From Thermoactinomyces daqus (GTDB lineage: Bacteria; Bacillota; Bacilli; Thermoactinomycetales; Thermoactinomycetaceae), in NCBI RefSeq assembly GCF_000763315.1, contig NZ_JPST01000035.1, positions 96,242-160,241 on the forward strand: a DNA stretch of 64,000 bases. Reading direction: 5' to 3'. The translations under genes were made by a program, and so were the position numbers. The notes below the pieces were generated by a model. The model did no database searches, was not told the DNA's origin, and saw only the letters and a program-made list of their open reading frames with translations. Within the stretch, counting starts at the first letter, position 1. The number at the start of each line of letters is the position of its first letter. Shown in pieces: positions 37,991 through 47,263 of this stretch.

Positions 37991-39237
37991 TTTTTCACCA
38001 CATTCCCCCACAATTCCAGCGCCTGTGCCAGTTCCGTCTCCGTTTTCGCGGCTTTCTCCAGGGTTTTACCGTTCAAAACAGCGTCCACCGCCTGGCGAAA
38101 AGCTTTTCCGCCCGCCTCTGCACCGCCCGGATGCCCGTGGACACCGCCTCCGGCATTGATCACGCTGTCGATGCCAAAATCCTGGATGAGCGCCGGGACC
38201 ATTCCCGGATGGATACCCGCTGACGGTACGGGAAAGGCTTTTTTCACTCCTTCCCAGTTGCCAGTTAATTCACTCGCAATCCCAAGGGCTTTTTCCTTCG
38301 GCAGCGCGACGCTTCCGTAAGGAGACGGAAACAGCACGAGATCGGCACCGGCCAGACGGAGCAATTTGCCCATTAACAGAGCATGTTCAAAACCGTAAAA
38401 CTCCGACGGGGTCAATGCGCCGGATACAGCGGGGTGCGCCATGATCGGAACCGTGATCTGCGGATCTTCCGCCAGTGCTTGCAATACATCGAGACCATAA
38501 GCAAAGACGTTGAACAACAGCGCACTGGCTCCCAATTCAACGGCGCGCCTGGCTTTCTCTTTCAATTCGTACGTGCGGCCGGTCAGATTGACCGCGTACA
38601 GCGTTTTTTCGCCCGTTTCCTCTTCCGTATCCAGCAATACCCTCACAGCTGTTTCAATTCGCTTTTCAAACGGGGTAAGGGAATTGTCAAAGAGAATTTC
38701 ATCATCTTTGACCAGATCGACGCCGCCAAGAGCCTGCTCCCGGAGCTGGTTTTGGAAATAATCCAGATCGCGGCCGATGACGGCTTTAAAGATGCTCATC
38801 GTCAGCGGCCGGCCATAAACGCCGAGCCTTTCCCTGATTCCTTCAACCCCGTACTTCGGTCCGGGAAATGCCTGAAGCAGCTCTTCAGAAAAATCGAGGT
38901 CAATTAGTTTGACTTCTCCGTCCAGCGACAATTTTCCAAATACCGTCGTCAGAATCGCTGGCAGATCCGGACTGAAATTGGCCGCTGGATAGGCGATTTT
39001 GAGCAGGGCGCGCTTCCGGCTTTCGCCAAAATAACCGTTCACCCGTTCCTCTTCCGGCAGCTCCGTAATCCCAATCACATTACCCTTGTGCCGTTTTAAC
39101 TGCTCTTGCTCGATTTGCGGCAAGTTGGTCCACGAGCCGACCGTCAGCCCAAGGGCAATGCCTTCCGCTTTTTTCTCCCACTCCCCTTTGCGGTCGTGAA
39201 CGAGATAGGTCGCAATGATTTGACTCACTCTTTTCAT
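37987..39237 (-). CDS. mtnW: DK-MTP-1-P enolase MtnW (RuBisCO-like protein)
   Basis: MtnW is a type IV RuBisCO-like protein without carboxylase activity. The 416-aa sequence has the RuBisCO-fold features: [13 protein letters not shown] near residue 78, a [11 protein letters not shown] segment near 175 where RuBisCO has its carbamylated lysine, and [17 protein letters not shown] near 362 for phosphate binding. It is the first gene of mtnWXBD, behind an S-box. Use of MtnW plus MtnX, rather than the fused MtnC, is the Bacillus arrangement. Confidence 0.97.
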   Translation of the reverse strand: MKRVSQIIATYLVHDRKGEWEKKAEGIALGLTVGSWTNLPQIEQEQLKRHKGNVIGITELPEEERVNGYFGESRKRALLKIAYPAANFSPDLPAILTTVFGKLSLDGEVKLIDLDFSEELLQAFPGPKYGVEGIRERLGVYGRPLTMSIFKAVIGRDLDYFQNQLREQALGGVDLVKDDEILFDNSLTPFEKRIETAVRVLLDTEEETGEKTLYAVNLTGRTYELKEKARRAVELGASALLFNVFAYGLDVLQALAEDPQITVPIMAHPAVSGALTPSEFYGFEHALLMGKLLRLAGADLVLFPSPYGSVALPKEKALGIASELTGNWEGVKKAFPVPSAGIHPGMVPALIQDFGIDSVINAGGGVHGHPGGAEAGGKAFRQAVDAVLNGKTLEKAAKTETELAQALELWGNVVKK

Positions 39238-39371
39238 CTCCTGCGCAAAAATTTTTGGAACGTTCGCAAACGGACAACTTCTATGTGAATAAATCCTGCT
39301 CCAAATATCATCCTATGGCGGTTCCCGGCTGCAAAAGAACCTTGCAAAATCGCTCCTACACCGGGACCAAA

Positions 39372-39582
39372 TAAAAAAACCTCTCCCGCGGAGGAAGAGG
39401 CTTTTTCATTACGGTACCGCCCTTCCTCTCATCTTTCAGCTTACGCTGGCAAGAATTAGCACCGTGCCTTGCGCGGTTTTCCCGCGGCCCCAGACGTATG
39501 CTGGTGCCCCATCTCACGATGGCATTACGGTCGGTTGCTGGGTTTCATCGGGCTTGTCCCTCCACCGGCTCTTGATAAGAGA
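39372..39582 (-). promoter_or_regulatory. SAM-I riboswitch (S-box) of mtnWXBD, with enlarged P3
   Basis: On the minus strand the core elements appear in order: CTCTTATCAAGAG, GGTGGAGGGA, CCCGATGAAACCCAGCAACC, GGTGCTAATTC, GATGAGAG, then a terminator stem and seven T. Between CAACC and GGTGCTAATT lies about 75 bases instead of the usual 10-20. This insertion is nearly identical to that in the mtnK leader. Confidence 0.95.
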
Positions 39583-39632
39583 AAATAAAAAATTCCGTTC
39601 CAATTTTCATTTTTGCTTTATATTATGACAGG

Positions 39633-40838
39633 TTATTCTTTGGCTGTCAATCTCTTTTCAAACAAAGACAACTTGGCAATCCGATCTGCCGCTTCGATCA
39701 AACGCTCTTCCGGCGCCAGGAGCCCGATTCGCACGTATCCTTCCCCGTGCTCACCAAAGCCGATCCCCGGAGCCACCACCACATGGGCTTCATTCAACAA
39801 GCTGTCGGCAAACTGTTCGGAGGAAAGGCTATTCGGCACCGGCAACCAGCAGAAGAAGGAACCGCTCGGCGCTTTCACCTCCCAGCCGTTTTCCCGCAGC
39901 CGTCCAATAAAGGCATTTCGCCGCCGTTCATAGGTGGATGCCAGCTCGCTCACACAAGTTTGCGGCCCCAAGAGAGCAGCTTTCGCCGCTTCCTGAACGG
40001 CGCCGAACAGACTGCAATAAAAATGATCCTGAATGAGGTTGATCGCTTCGATCACTTGGGCATTTCCCACGGCAAACCCAACCCGCCATCCGGCCATGTT
40101 ATACGTTTTGCTCAAGGTGTATATCTCAATGCCCACCTCTTTTGCACCCGGAATGCTTAAAAAGCTCGGCGGCTTTACGCCGTCAAAACCGATCGCCGCA
40201 TAAGCGAAATCGTGAACCACACAAATGCCGTGCTTCTCCGCCAGACGAACCGTTTCCTGAAAAAATTCGGGTGTGGCCGAAGCGCCAGTCGGGTTATTGG
40301 GATAATTGAGAAAAAGCAGCTTGGCCCGGTTCAGCGTTTCTTCGGGGATGAACGCGTAATCGGGCAGAAAATCATGTTCCGCGATCAGTGGCATTTTGGC
40401 CATCTCCGCCCCGGCCATCGCAATCCCGGACCAATAATCGGGATAACCGGGATCAGGCACCAGCGCCACATCTCCGGGATTGAGCACGCATTGGCTGATT
40501 TCGACCAGACCCGCTTTGCCGCCGAACAGAACGGCCACTTCCTTCACCGGGTCGAGATCGACGCCGTATTCCCGTTTGTAAAAAGCGGCCACCGCTTCTT
40601 TGAGAAAATCATAGCCGCGGAAAGGAGAATATTTATGATATTCAGGATTGTCCGCCGCGCGTTTCAGCGCTTCGACGATATGGGGAGGTGTGGGGAGATC
40701 GGGATTTCCCTGCCCCAGATTGATCACATCATGACCGGCCGCAACAAAAGCCCTCGCTTTCCCGGTCAATTTGGCGAAAAATTGTTGCGGCAAACGCTTG
40801 AGCGCATCAGAGACTTCAAATTGCTTCAACTGCCTCAC
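39633..40838 (-). CDS. mtnE: PLP-dependent transaminase MtnE (2-keto-4-methylthiobutyrate transaminase)
   Basis: MtnE makes methionine from the salvage pathway's 2-oxo acid, using an amino donor such as glutamine. The class I aminotransferase shows INLGQGNPDLPTPPHI near residue 37, NYPNNPTGASATPEF near 172 and the PLP lysine in TLSKTYNMAGWRVGF near 235. Two starts are possible, a GTG at 40838 or a TTG at 40829; the second gives the more usual N-terminus but each has only a weak ribosome binding site. It lies upstream of, and on the same strand as, the mtnW S-box, without a visible terminator between them. Confidence 0.9.
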   Translation of the reverse strand: MRQLKQFEVSDALKRLPQQFFAKLTGKARAFVAAGHDVINLGQGNPDLPTPPHIVEALKRAADNPEYHKYSPFRGYDFLKEAVAAFYKREYGVDLDPVKEVAVLFGGKAGLVEISQCVLNPGDVALVPDPGYPDYWSGIAMAGAEMAKMPLIAEHDFLPDYAFIPEETLNRAKLLFLNYPNNPTGASATPEFFQETVRLAEKHGICVVHDFAYAAIGFDGVKPPSFLSIPGAKEVGIEIYTLSKTYNMAGWRVGFAVGNAQVIEAINLIQDHFYCSLFGAVQEAAKAALLGPQTCVSELASTYERRRNAFIGRLRENGWEVKAPSGSFFCWLPVPNSLSSEQFADSLLNEAHVVVAPGIGFGEHGEGYVRIGLLAPEERLIEAADRIAKLSLFEKRLTAKE

Positions 40839-40928
40839 TTCCAATCTCTCGCAAATGTTCTTGAAATTCAATAGAGTTATGGTATATGTTTGATTAAAAT
40901 CTGTCAAAACATTTTTGGGGGAAACCTT

Positions 40929-41720
40929 ATGCGTCTTCAACTCGCTTTGATTCAGATGGATATTTCTTTTGGAAATCCCGAAGCGAACCGGCAGAAAGTG
41001 ATTCAAAAAATCGGTGAAGCCGCCTCGCATAAAGCCGATATCATCGTTCTTCCCGAACTGTGGAATACGGGGTACGACCTGTCCCGCCTCGATGAAATCG
41101 CCGATCCTGACGGCACGGAAACGAAAACGCTGCTACAGGATCTCTCCAAAAAACACCAGGTTCACATCGTCGCCGGCTCGGTCGCCAAAAAAACCGCTTC
41201 CGGCTTTTACAATACCCTGTACGCCTTTGACAAACAAGGCATCCAAGCCGGTGAATACAGCAAGGCACACCTGTTCGGCCTGATGGAAGAAGATCGCTAT
41301 CTGCAGGCGGGAAGCCGGCCGGGACTATTTACCCTCGGCGATCTTCCTTGTGCTGGCGTGATCTGTTACGATATCCGCTTCCCCGAATGGACGAGAACAG
41401 CGGCCTTAAGCGGAGCTGAACTGCTCTTTGTGCCGGCCGAATGGCCACAGGCGCGCCTGGATCACTGGCGGCAACTGCTGCTCACCCGCGCCATCGAAAA
41501 TCAATGGTTTGTGATCGCCTGCAACCGTGCCGGAAGCGACCCGAACAATGTTTTTGCCGGCCATTCGCTCGTGAGCGACCCATGGGGCAAGATCATCGCC
41601 GAAGCGGGAAGCGAAGAAACGATCCTGTATGCGGAAATCGATCCCGAGCAAGTGGCGGAGGTCCGCTCGCGCATCCCGATTTTCAGCGATCGTCGTCCGG
41701 AATTGTATACGAAAGAGTGA
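40929..41720 (+). CDS. mtnU: Omega-amidase-like carbon-nitrogen hydrolase (MtnU)
   Basis: MtnU is thought to hydrolyse the 2-oxoglutaramate left when a glutamine-type transaminase regenerates methionine. The 263-aa nitrilase-fold enzyme has its catalytic triad in sight: Glu in LPELWNTGY, Lys in YSKAHLF and Cys in ICYDIRFPE. The ATG at 40929 follows GGGGGAAACC. It is divergent from mtnE across 90 bases and leads into the mtnK S-box. Confidence 0.92.
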   Translation: MRLQLALIQMDISFGNPEANRQKVIQKIGEAASHKADIIVLPELWNTGYDLSRLDEIADPDGTETKTLLQDLSKKHQVHIVAGSVAKKTASGFYNTLYAFDKQGIQAGEYSKAHLFGLMEEDRYLQAGSRPGLFTLGDLPCAGVICYDIRFPEWTRTAALSGAELLFVPAEWPQARLDHWRQLLLTRAIENQWFVIACNRAGSDPNNVFAGHSLVSDPWGKIIAEAGSEETILYAEIDPEQVAEVRSRIPIFSDRRPELYTKE

Positions 41721-41841
41721 CAGTCAGAATTTGTCGGCAGGCTCATCATTTACGGATTGACATTCACCGGCAGAGCGTGTATTATTCGATTACGAATCAA
41801 CCGAATTCCATGCGGATACAAAAATTTCATAACATAAAAGT

Positions 41842-42057
41842 CTCTTATCAAGAGCAGGTGGAGGGATTTGGCCCGATGAAGCCCAGCAACCGACCGTAAT
41901 GCCATCGTGAGATGGGGCACCAGCACGCAGTCTGGGGCCGCGGGAAACCGCGCAAGGCACGGTGCTAATTCCAGCGAAACGCCCTTACGCGTTTTTGCAA
42001 GATGAGAGGCTTGGAGTGAAAATTCCGAGCCTCTTAAACAAAAGGGGCTCTTTTTTA
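41842..42057 (+). promoter_or_regulatory. SAM-I riboswitch (S-box) of mtnKA, with enlarged P3
   Basis: Core elements in order: CTCTTATCAAGAG, GGTGGAGGGA, CCCGATGAAGCCCAGCAACC, GGTGCTAATTCC, GATGAGAG, then an antiterminator/terminator region in which GAGCCTCTT pairs with AAGGGGCTC before six T. The P3 region has a long branched insertion, with hairpins GCCATC/GATGGGGC, CCAG/CTGG and CGCGG-GAAA-CCGCG. Confidence 0.96.
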
Positions 42058-42094
42058 TTGCCCCATCGGAAACCCGAGTGACAGGAGCTGATTC

Positions 42095-43312
42095 ATGATG
42101 AGCGCACCGGCAACAACCGGCTATCAAACCCTGACGGAAGAAACTGTCGTCAAAATCATCGAACCCTTGCGATTTTTCACCGGTGAAGGAGAATTGAGAG
42201 TAAAAGAAATCGGGGATGGAAATTTAAATCTTGTTTTTCATCTGACTGAACCGGCCAGCGGAAAGTCGCTGATCGTCAAGCAAGCGCTTCCCTATGCAAA
42301 AGTTGTCGGCGAGAGCTGGCCTCTCTCTCTCGACCGGGCCCGCATCGAAAGCGAAGCGCTCAAAAAAGCGGCAGAGTTTGTACCTGATTTGGTGCCGAAA
42401 GTGCTGTACAGCAATGCCGAACTGGCCGTTACGGTAATGGAGGATTTGTCGGATCACACCATTCTGCGTAAAGGGCTGATCGCGGGCAATCAATATCCGA
42501 AATTGGCCGAACACGTCGGCACCTTCCTGGCACAAACCCTTTTTCATACAAGTGATTTCTATCTGCATCCCTTTGCAAAAAAAGCACTGGTTCAATCCTT
42601 TATCAACCCGGATTTGTGCAAAATCACGGAGGACCTCGTGTTCACCGACCCGTTTTTCGATCATGAAACCAACGATTTCCCCGATGAGCTGAGACCGGAT
42701 GCTGAAGCACTGTGGGGAGATCAGGAACTGAAACGGGAAGTGGCCCAACTGAAACTCGCCTTCCTCACCCGGGCAGAAGTACTAGTTCATGGCGATCTGC
42801 ATTCGGGCAGCATTTTCGTCACCGGTGAATCAACGAAGATGATTGATCCTGAATTTGCCTATTACGGTCCGGCCGGCTTTGATCATGGGCACTTTTTTGC
42901 CAACCTCGCCCTGAGCGCCCTTTCGCACAATTATCACACAAAAGAGCCGGGCGCCCGGTCTGATTACCAGGAATGGCTGTTCAGCGTGATCCGCGATACC
43001 TGGCACCATTTCGCCGAACAATTCAGTGAACTGTGGAAAAACAAAGGAACGGAAACCTATACCAAAGTCCCGGGGACGCTCAACGACTTTTTGCAGCAAA
43101 CATGGACAGATGCCATCGGCTTTGCCGGATGTGAGATCATTCGGCGCACCATCGGGCTGGCCCATGTCGCTGATCTGGACTCGATTGAAGACCAGGGTGT
43201 CCAAATTGAATTGAAACGGCGTGCGCTGCGCCTCGGCTCCTCTTTAATCAAACGGCGCAATCAGCTCCCCGATGTTGAATCGTTCATCGCCGCGCTGAAA
43301 GGAGGAATCTGA
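42095..43312 (+). CDS. mtnK: 5-methylthioribose kinase
   Basis: MtnK phosphorylates methylthioribose, the entry step of this salvage route. The 405-aa protein has an aminoglycoside-phosphotransferase fold: an ATP-binding N-lobe with [13 protein letters not shown] near residue 37, the catalytic loop [14 protein letters not shown] near 230, and the metal-binding [15 protein letters not shown] near 249. The ATG at 42095 has AGGAGC upstream; a second ATG follows directly. mtnA begins within the mtnK stop codon. Confidence 0.97.
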   Translation: MMSAPATTGYQTLTEETVVKIIEPLRFFTGEGELRVKEIGDGNLNLVFHLTEPASGKSLIVKQALPYAKVVGESWPLSLDRARIESEALKKAAEFVPDLVPKVLYSNAELAVTVMEDLSDHTILRKGLIAGNQYPKLAEHVGTFLAQTLFHTSDFYLHPFAKKALVQSFINPDLCKITEDLVFTDPFFDHETNDFPDELRPDAEALWGDQELKREVAQLKLAFLTRAEVLVHGDLHSGSIFVTGESTKMIDPEFAYYGPAGFDHGHFFANLALSALSHNYHTKEPGARSDYQEWLFSVIRDTWHHFAEQFSELWKNKGTETYTKVPGTLNDFLQQTWTDAIGFAGCEIIRRTIGLAHVADLDSIEDQGVQIELKRRALRLGSSLIKRRNQLPDVESFIAALKGGI

Positions 43313-44370
43313 TGACAACGGTTTTATCTGTCGAATACAGGCGGGATCATGTTCTCATTCTCGATCAAACCCTTCTCCCACAGCAACAGCATTTTATCCG
43401 CTGCACGACAACAAAAGAGGTGTGGGAATGCATTCATGCCCTGAAAGTGCGCGGGGCGCCGGCGATCGGGATGGCGGCCGCCTTCGGGCTGGCGGTATGG
43501 GCCAACCGCTTCCCCGGCCTCAACTTTTCCGATTTCCTGGTCAAACTGGAGCAGGAGCACCGCTTTCTGGCCAGCTCCCGTCCCACTGCCGTCAATTTGT
43601 TCTGGGCGCTGGAGAGGGTCACGGCAGCAGCGAAAAAGGCTTCATCCGTACCCGAGGCGGTTCAGGCCATCGAAAACGAAGCCATGCAAATCCAACAGGA
43701 AGATGAAGCGGTTTGCCGCAAAATCGGCGAACATGCGCTGGAGTTGCTAAAGGATGGCGATACCATTCTGACCATCTGCAATGCCGGAGCCATCGCCACC
43801 GCACGATACGGTACGGCACTTGCCCCGATGCACCTGGCAAAGGAATACGGCAAACAACTTTCCGCTTATGCCTGCGAAACACGTCCTCTTTTGCAAGGAG
43901 GAAGGCTGACCACCTGGGAACTGCTTCAGGCGGGGATCGACGTAACTCTGATCACTGACAACATGTCCGCCCACACGATGAGAACAAAGGGGATTTCGGC
44001 AGTGATCGTCGGATGCGACCGGGTCGCCGCCAACGGGGATACGGCCAATAAGATCGGCACATTCGGATTGGCGCTGCAAGCCCGGGCCTTAAATATTCCG
44101 TTTTATGTGGCCGCGCCGACATCAACCATCGATTTAAAAACACCTTCCGGAGAAGAGATCCCCATCGAGGAACGCAATCCGGAGGAGGTAACCCATTTCG
44201 GCGGTAAACGCATTGCCCCGGAGGGGGTCAAAGTATTTAACCCGGCCTTTGATGTCACTCCCCACGAATATATCACCGCCATCATTACGGAAAACGGAAT
44301 CGCCCATGGAGATTACGCCCGGGAATTGCCGCGGCTGGTCAATCAGGAAAAGGCCGTCATCAAGAAATAA
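43312..44370 (+). CDS. mtnA: Methylthioribose-1-phosphate isomerase
   Basis: MtnA converts methylthioribose-1-P to the ribulose form used by MtnB. The 352-aa protein is an eIF2B-like isomerase with [17 protein letters not shown] near residue 44, the catalytic-Cys segment [17 protein letters not shown] near 156 and the Asp-containing [15 protein letters not shown] near 236. It is translated in direct coupling with mtnK (one-base overlap). Confidence 0.97.
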   Translation: MTTVLSVEYRRDHVLILDQTLLPQQQHFIRCTTTKEVWECIHALKVRGAPAIGMAAAFGLAVWANRFPGLNFSDFLVKLEQEHRFLASSRPTAVNLFWALERVTAAAKKASSVPEAVQAIENEAMQIQQEDEAVCRKIGEHALELLKDGDTILTICNAGAIATARYGTALAPMHLAKEYGKQLSAYACETRPLLQGGRLTTWELLQAGIDVTLITDNMSAHTMRTKGISAVIVGCDRVAANGDTANKIGTFGLALQARALNIPFYVAAPTSTIDLKTPSGEEIPIEERNPEEVTHFGGKRIAPEGVKVFNPAFDVTPHEYITAIITENGIAHGDYARELPRLVNQEKAVIKK

Positions 44371-44890
44371 AGAAAAAATCATTGGACGACTGTTGATTAA
44401 CCGTTTTGCCCTGGAATTTATGCGCAAGCATCCCGGTTAACCGAGCCGTTTTCCACATCAACGATGTGATCGCGTTTGCAGCAGGGCGTGCTCTTCCCCA
44501 AAGGATCACGCCCTGCTTCCTTGCAAGCCGGTTTCATGTTCTCGGCAATTTCCCTCTTCGGGCTCCCGGCATGATTCAATCACCCCTTCTCCATCATCCA
44601 CCCCTGTGATCAAATCCAATTTAAGAAACCGCAATTTTCATCTTAGCTACTTTTCTCTTGCAAAAACGCGGCTGCCGGCAGTCTCTGTTTGATCCCGCCC
44701 TTTCCACCCCCATTCCCATTTCACCAAAGGAAAAAAATCCTGCAATCCCCCTCTCCTCCCTCTTCCACATCGCAGAGCAACGACCCGCTTCTTATATTTG
44801 TGATTCCGACAAAAAATAGAGGAATTCAAAATGAAACGTGAAAAAGATCATATCATCGGTTCATCCAGACCGGCACAGAGGAGGAACAAA
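44371..44890. other. Non-coding gap after mtnA, with a hairpin at 44481-44516
   Basis: No credible gene is seen. A perfect 10-bp inverted repeat, GCAGGGCGTG (44481-44490) and CACGCCCTGC (44507-44516), followed by TTCCTTG, may end the mtnKA transcript, though its U-tract is weak. The last 100 bases carry the promoter for the next gene, not identified. Confidence 0.5.
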
Positions 44891-45889
44891 ATGACTACGA
44901 TTGCGGAAGCGTTTGAGCGCGTAAACCGTGAAAAGTTTGTACGAAAGGAGGACGGGAGCCTGATTCCACAGATTTCATCTGATGATGCAATCCGTGCCAG
45001 CCTTGAATTGTTAGATGTACAAAACGGGCAACGAGTGTTGGAGATCGGAACCGGTTCGGGATATAGTACCGCTCTGTTAGCCTCCCTTGCAGGTTCCAAT
45101 GGCAGGGTTGTCTCAGTTGATGTTGAACCTGAACTCACTGCTCGTGCTCGTCAGATGTTTAAAAAGCAAAATATACATCATGTGCAATTCGAAACACAGG
45201 ATGGGCGAAAAGGCTGGGAAGCTGATGCCCCGTATGATCGTATTGTGGCTTGGACAACCCCCGATCAACTTCCGGAAGCGTGGAAACATCAATTGAAAGA
45301 AGGAGGTTGGATCGTATCTCCATTCCAAGTGCTTCCGATAGCGGACACCAATGTCGTAGTCCGGTTGATAAAAGTGAACGGTGAACTTAAAGCAGATGAT
45401 GTGATTCCCGGCTCCTTCATTGCCATGACTGAAAAAACACCGGAGAAGTTTTTCGGTGCTTCGATTCATGCTCATTGGGCGGGAGAAGGAGAGAATCCGT
45501 GGTGGGTCAGTTCATCATGGATGAAAAAATCCTTTGATTCCAATTGGGTTAATCGCTTTCTCCATCTGAATCCGGCAACTCCTCCTTTTCCAGAAGTCGG
45601 CGATGACCTTCGGGCGTACTTACTGGCGATATCTCCCGACGGTCTGACTACTGCGAACCATCCGGAGCACGGGAGTTTCATCGGTTATAGCAGTCAGGCA
45701 GGGTTTGCATTGATCTCTTTAAGTCATCATCGATTGCTCGCCACAGACCAGAGGCATACAAACGTCTTGATCAGTTGGCGGGAGTCGTGGCAAAGACAAA
45801 AACGGCCTTCCTACAGCCGCATCCAAGCACATGTTATTGGAAACCAGGTTCGCGTTGAACTTAAGAATTCTGATGGCAAATCCAGTTGA
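44891..45889 (+). CDS. Protein-L-isoaspartate O-methyltransferase-like protein with a C-terminal extension
   Basis: The start ATG at 44891 has GAGGAGG upstream and gives 332 aa. Residues 1-200 form a class I SAM methyltransferase of the PCMT family: an acceptor-loop-like SLIPQISSDDAIRASLE, then motif I VLEIGTGSGYSTALLA and VDVEPELTARA. Canonical PCMT is about 210 aa; here some 120 residues follow, ending in a beta-rich segment. Such extended forms are known in some Actinobacteria and in peptide-modification clusters, but no maturase or precursor is obvious nearby. Base composition is more AT-rich than in the mtn genes, suggesting acquisition. Confidence 0.8.
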   Translation: MTTIAEAFERVNREKFVRKEDGSLIPQISSDDAIRASLELLDVQNGQRVLEIGTGSGYSTALLASLAGSNGRVVSVDVEPELTARARQMFKKQNIHHVQFETQDGRKGWEADAPYDRIVAWTTPDQLPEAWKHQLKEGGWIVSPFQVLPIADTNVVVRLIKVNGELKADDVIPGSFIAMTEKTPEKFFGASIHAHWAGEGENPWWVSSSWMKKSFDSNWVNRFLHLNPATPPFPEVGDDLRAYLLAISPDGLTTANHPEHGSFIGYSSQAGFALISLSHHRLLATDQRHTNVLISWRESWQRQKRPSYSRIQAHVIGNQVRVELKNSDGKSS

Positions 45890-46229
45890 AGTTATCTCAA
45901 TATACAGACAAAACATCCGGTTTCAAACGGAGATAAGCGGAATAACCCTTTCGCATCCAGAAATTCCAGATCCATTTGGACGGCAACCGGCATACGTCAG
46001 ATTAAATATTGATTCCAATTTTTTCTTTCGTGATATTCATCAGCTTGACATAAAATTGATTGTCGATACGAATAAAGAATTGCGCACAGAACCAAATCAC
46101 CCCGAAACAAACAGGCTACCCAGGCAATTGGGTAGCCTCCTTTTCAAGGGCAGTGGCAGGTGTAGAGCGATTTTATTCTCAATTGGTCAAAAAACAGAAA
46201 AGAGACTTGCCTTGAAGTCATTTTGTTAA
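45873..46229 (+). CDS. Possible small protein overlapping the PCMT-like gene (doubtful)
   Basis: An ATG at 45873 inside the last codons of the PCMT-like gene opens a 118-codon frame beginning MANPVEVISIYRQNIRF. The first 75 residues look protein-like (GITLSHPEIPDPFGRQPAYVRL), but no ribosome binding site is clear, and a strong terminator at 46113-46144 lies within the frame, so the 3' part cannot be translated from the same terminated transcript. It may be a decayed gene. Unrecognised. Confidence 0.3.
   Translation: MANPVEVISIYRQNIRFQTEISGITLSHPEIPDPFGRQPAYVRLNIDSNFFFRDIHQLDIKLIVDTNKELRTEPNHPETNRLPRQLGSLLFKGSGRCRAILFSIGQKTEKRLALKSFC
46113..46144 (+). terminator. Terminator after the PCMT-like gene
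   Basis: A perfect 10-bp stem, AGGCTACCCA (46113-46122) and TGGGTAGCCT (46129-46138), has a six-base loop and is followed by CCTTTTC. Confidence 0.85.
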
Positions 46230-46697
46230 GCTACGATGTTGCTTTGTCGATTTTTCGTATACCTTTATTGACCCGCCATGAATACCATATGCTTCTGTTA
46301 TATGAGTCCACCCATATTTTTCATAATAACCTTCCAGATCAGTAGCTAAATAAAGTTTCTCATATCCTTTTTTATAAGTCTCTTGAACGGCATGTTCAAG
46401 AAGGCGGGAACCCATTCTTTTCCCTCTGTGCTCCTGATCGACGTATAGACAAGCAAGCCAAGGGTATAGATCTTGACGACTGTTAAGATCGTTTCGGATT
46501 AACGCGTATGTGCCAATAATCGATTCGTTCTGCAGCGCAACGTAAAATCTGGGGATTTCATCTTCAGTCTGGCACGAATGAAACATACAATCTTGATAAA
46601 ACTTGTAGTTTCGTTTATTTCCCCATTGTTTCCAAAATACACCGACAGCTTCATCAAACAAATCTTTTCTTTGACTCAATTCAAGTATCACAAGCAT
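46218..46697 (-). CDS. GNAT-family N-acetyltransferase
   Basis: The 159-aa protein has the GNAT core: acetyl-CoA-binding motif A in CLYVDQEHRGKRMGSRLLEHAV (about residues 84-105) and a later ATDLEGYYEKYGW typical of these enzymes. The substrate is unknown. The local sequence is AT-rich. The ATG at 46697 is preceded by GAGGAAATG-type sequence. It is a stand-alone gene on the minus strand. Confidence 0.85.
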   Translation of the reverse strand: MLVILELSQRKDLFDEAVGVFWKQWGNKRNYKFYQDCMFHSCQTEDEIPRFYVALQNESIIGTYALIRNDLNSRQDLYPWLACLYVDQEHRGKRMGSRLLEHAVQETYKKGYEKLYLATDLEGYYEKYGWTHITEAYGIHGGSIKVYEKSTKQHRSLTK

Positions 46698-46843
46698 TTC
46701 CTCACCTTTTCATTTCAAGTATTCTCCCAATCCAGAAACAGGATAATATACAATTACCGGACAAACATGATTGCCCGCCTTGAGATAGAATCTGAAGCTG
46801 ACGGGAAAATCCGCAGAGCGGACGGCAGAGGATGGGAAAAGAA

Positions 46844-47263
46844 TTACCCGCTCTTACTCTCTTTCAGATCAATTCGGGATATTAGACACAATAACCCTAT
46901 GAAAATAAAGATAAATCCTGGAATAAAAAGAACAGTAAGAGGATCATCTCCATTTGCCAAGCCGTTTGACCAGTCATGAACGGCAACCCATATACAGAAA
47001 AGGCCCAAAACGGTAAAAATCCATCCACATACGTTAGTATATACTTTTATTTGTTTGGGGAGCGAATAATACAGAGTCACTATTGTATAAAAAAGTGCAA
47101 CCCAGAAAAATGCCGCATAAGCTTTTGATGCTTCAGCCACACTTTCTTTGAAAATGTCATCGCCGAATAAGACGAAGACTGAAGATCCAAGCAACATAAG
47201 CCCACTCAAAATATTAAGTACGGACATAATAATGATAACATTCTGTTTTTTAAGCATCTCCAT
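46844..47263 (-). CDS. Small four-helix membrane protein, unknown function
   Basis: From the ATG at 47263 (GGAGGTAGTATT upstream) the protein has 139 aa with hydrophobic segments near residues 8-30, 46-63, 76-94 and 112-131, and a short charged C-terminus. No family is recognised. Base composition is AT-rich like the GNAT gene, 150 bases downstream on the same strand, so the two may be one transfer or one operon. Confidence 0.65.
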   Translation of the reverse strand: MEMLKKQNVIIIMSVLNILSGLMLLGSSVFVLFGDDIFKESVAEASKAYAAFFWVALFYTIVTLYYSLPKQIKVYTNVCGWIFTVLGLFCIWVAVHDWSNGLANGDDPLTVLFIPGFIFIFIGLLCLISRIDLKESKSG

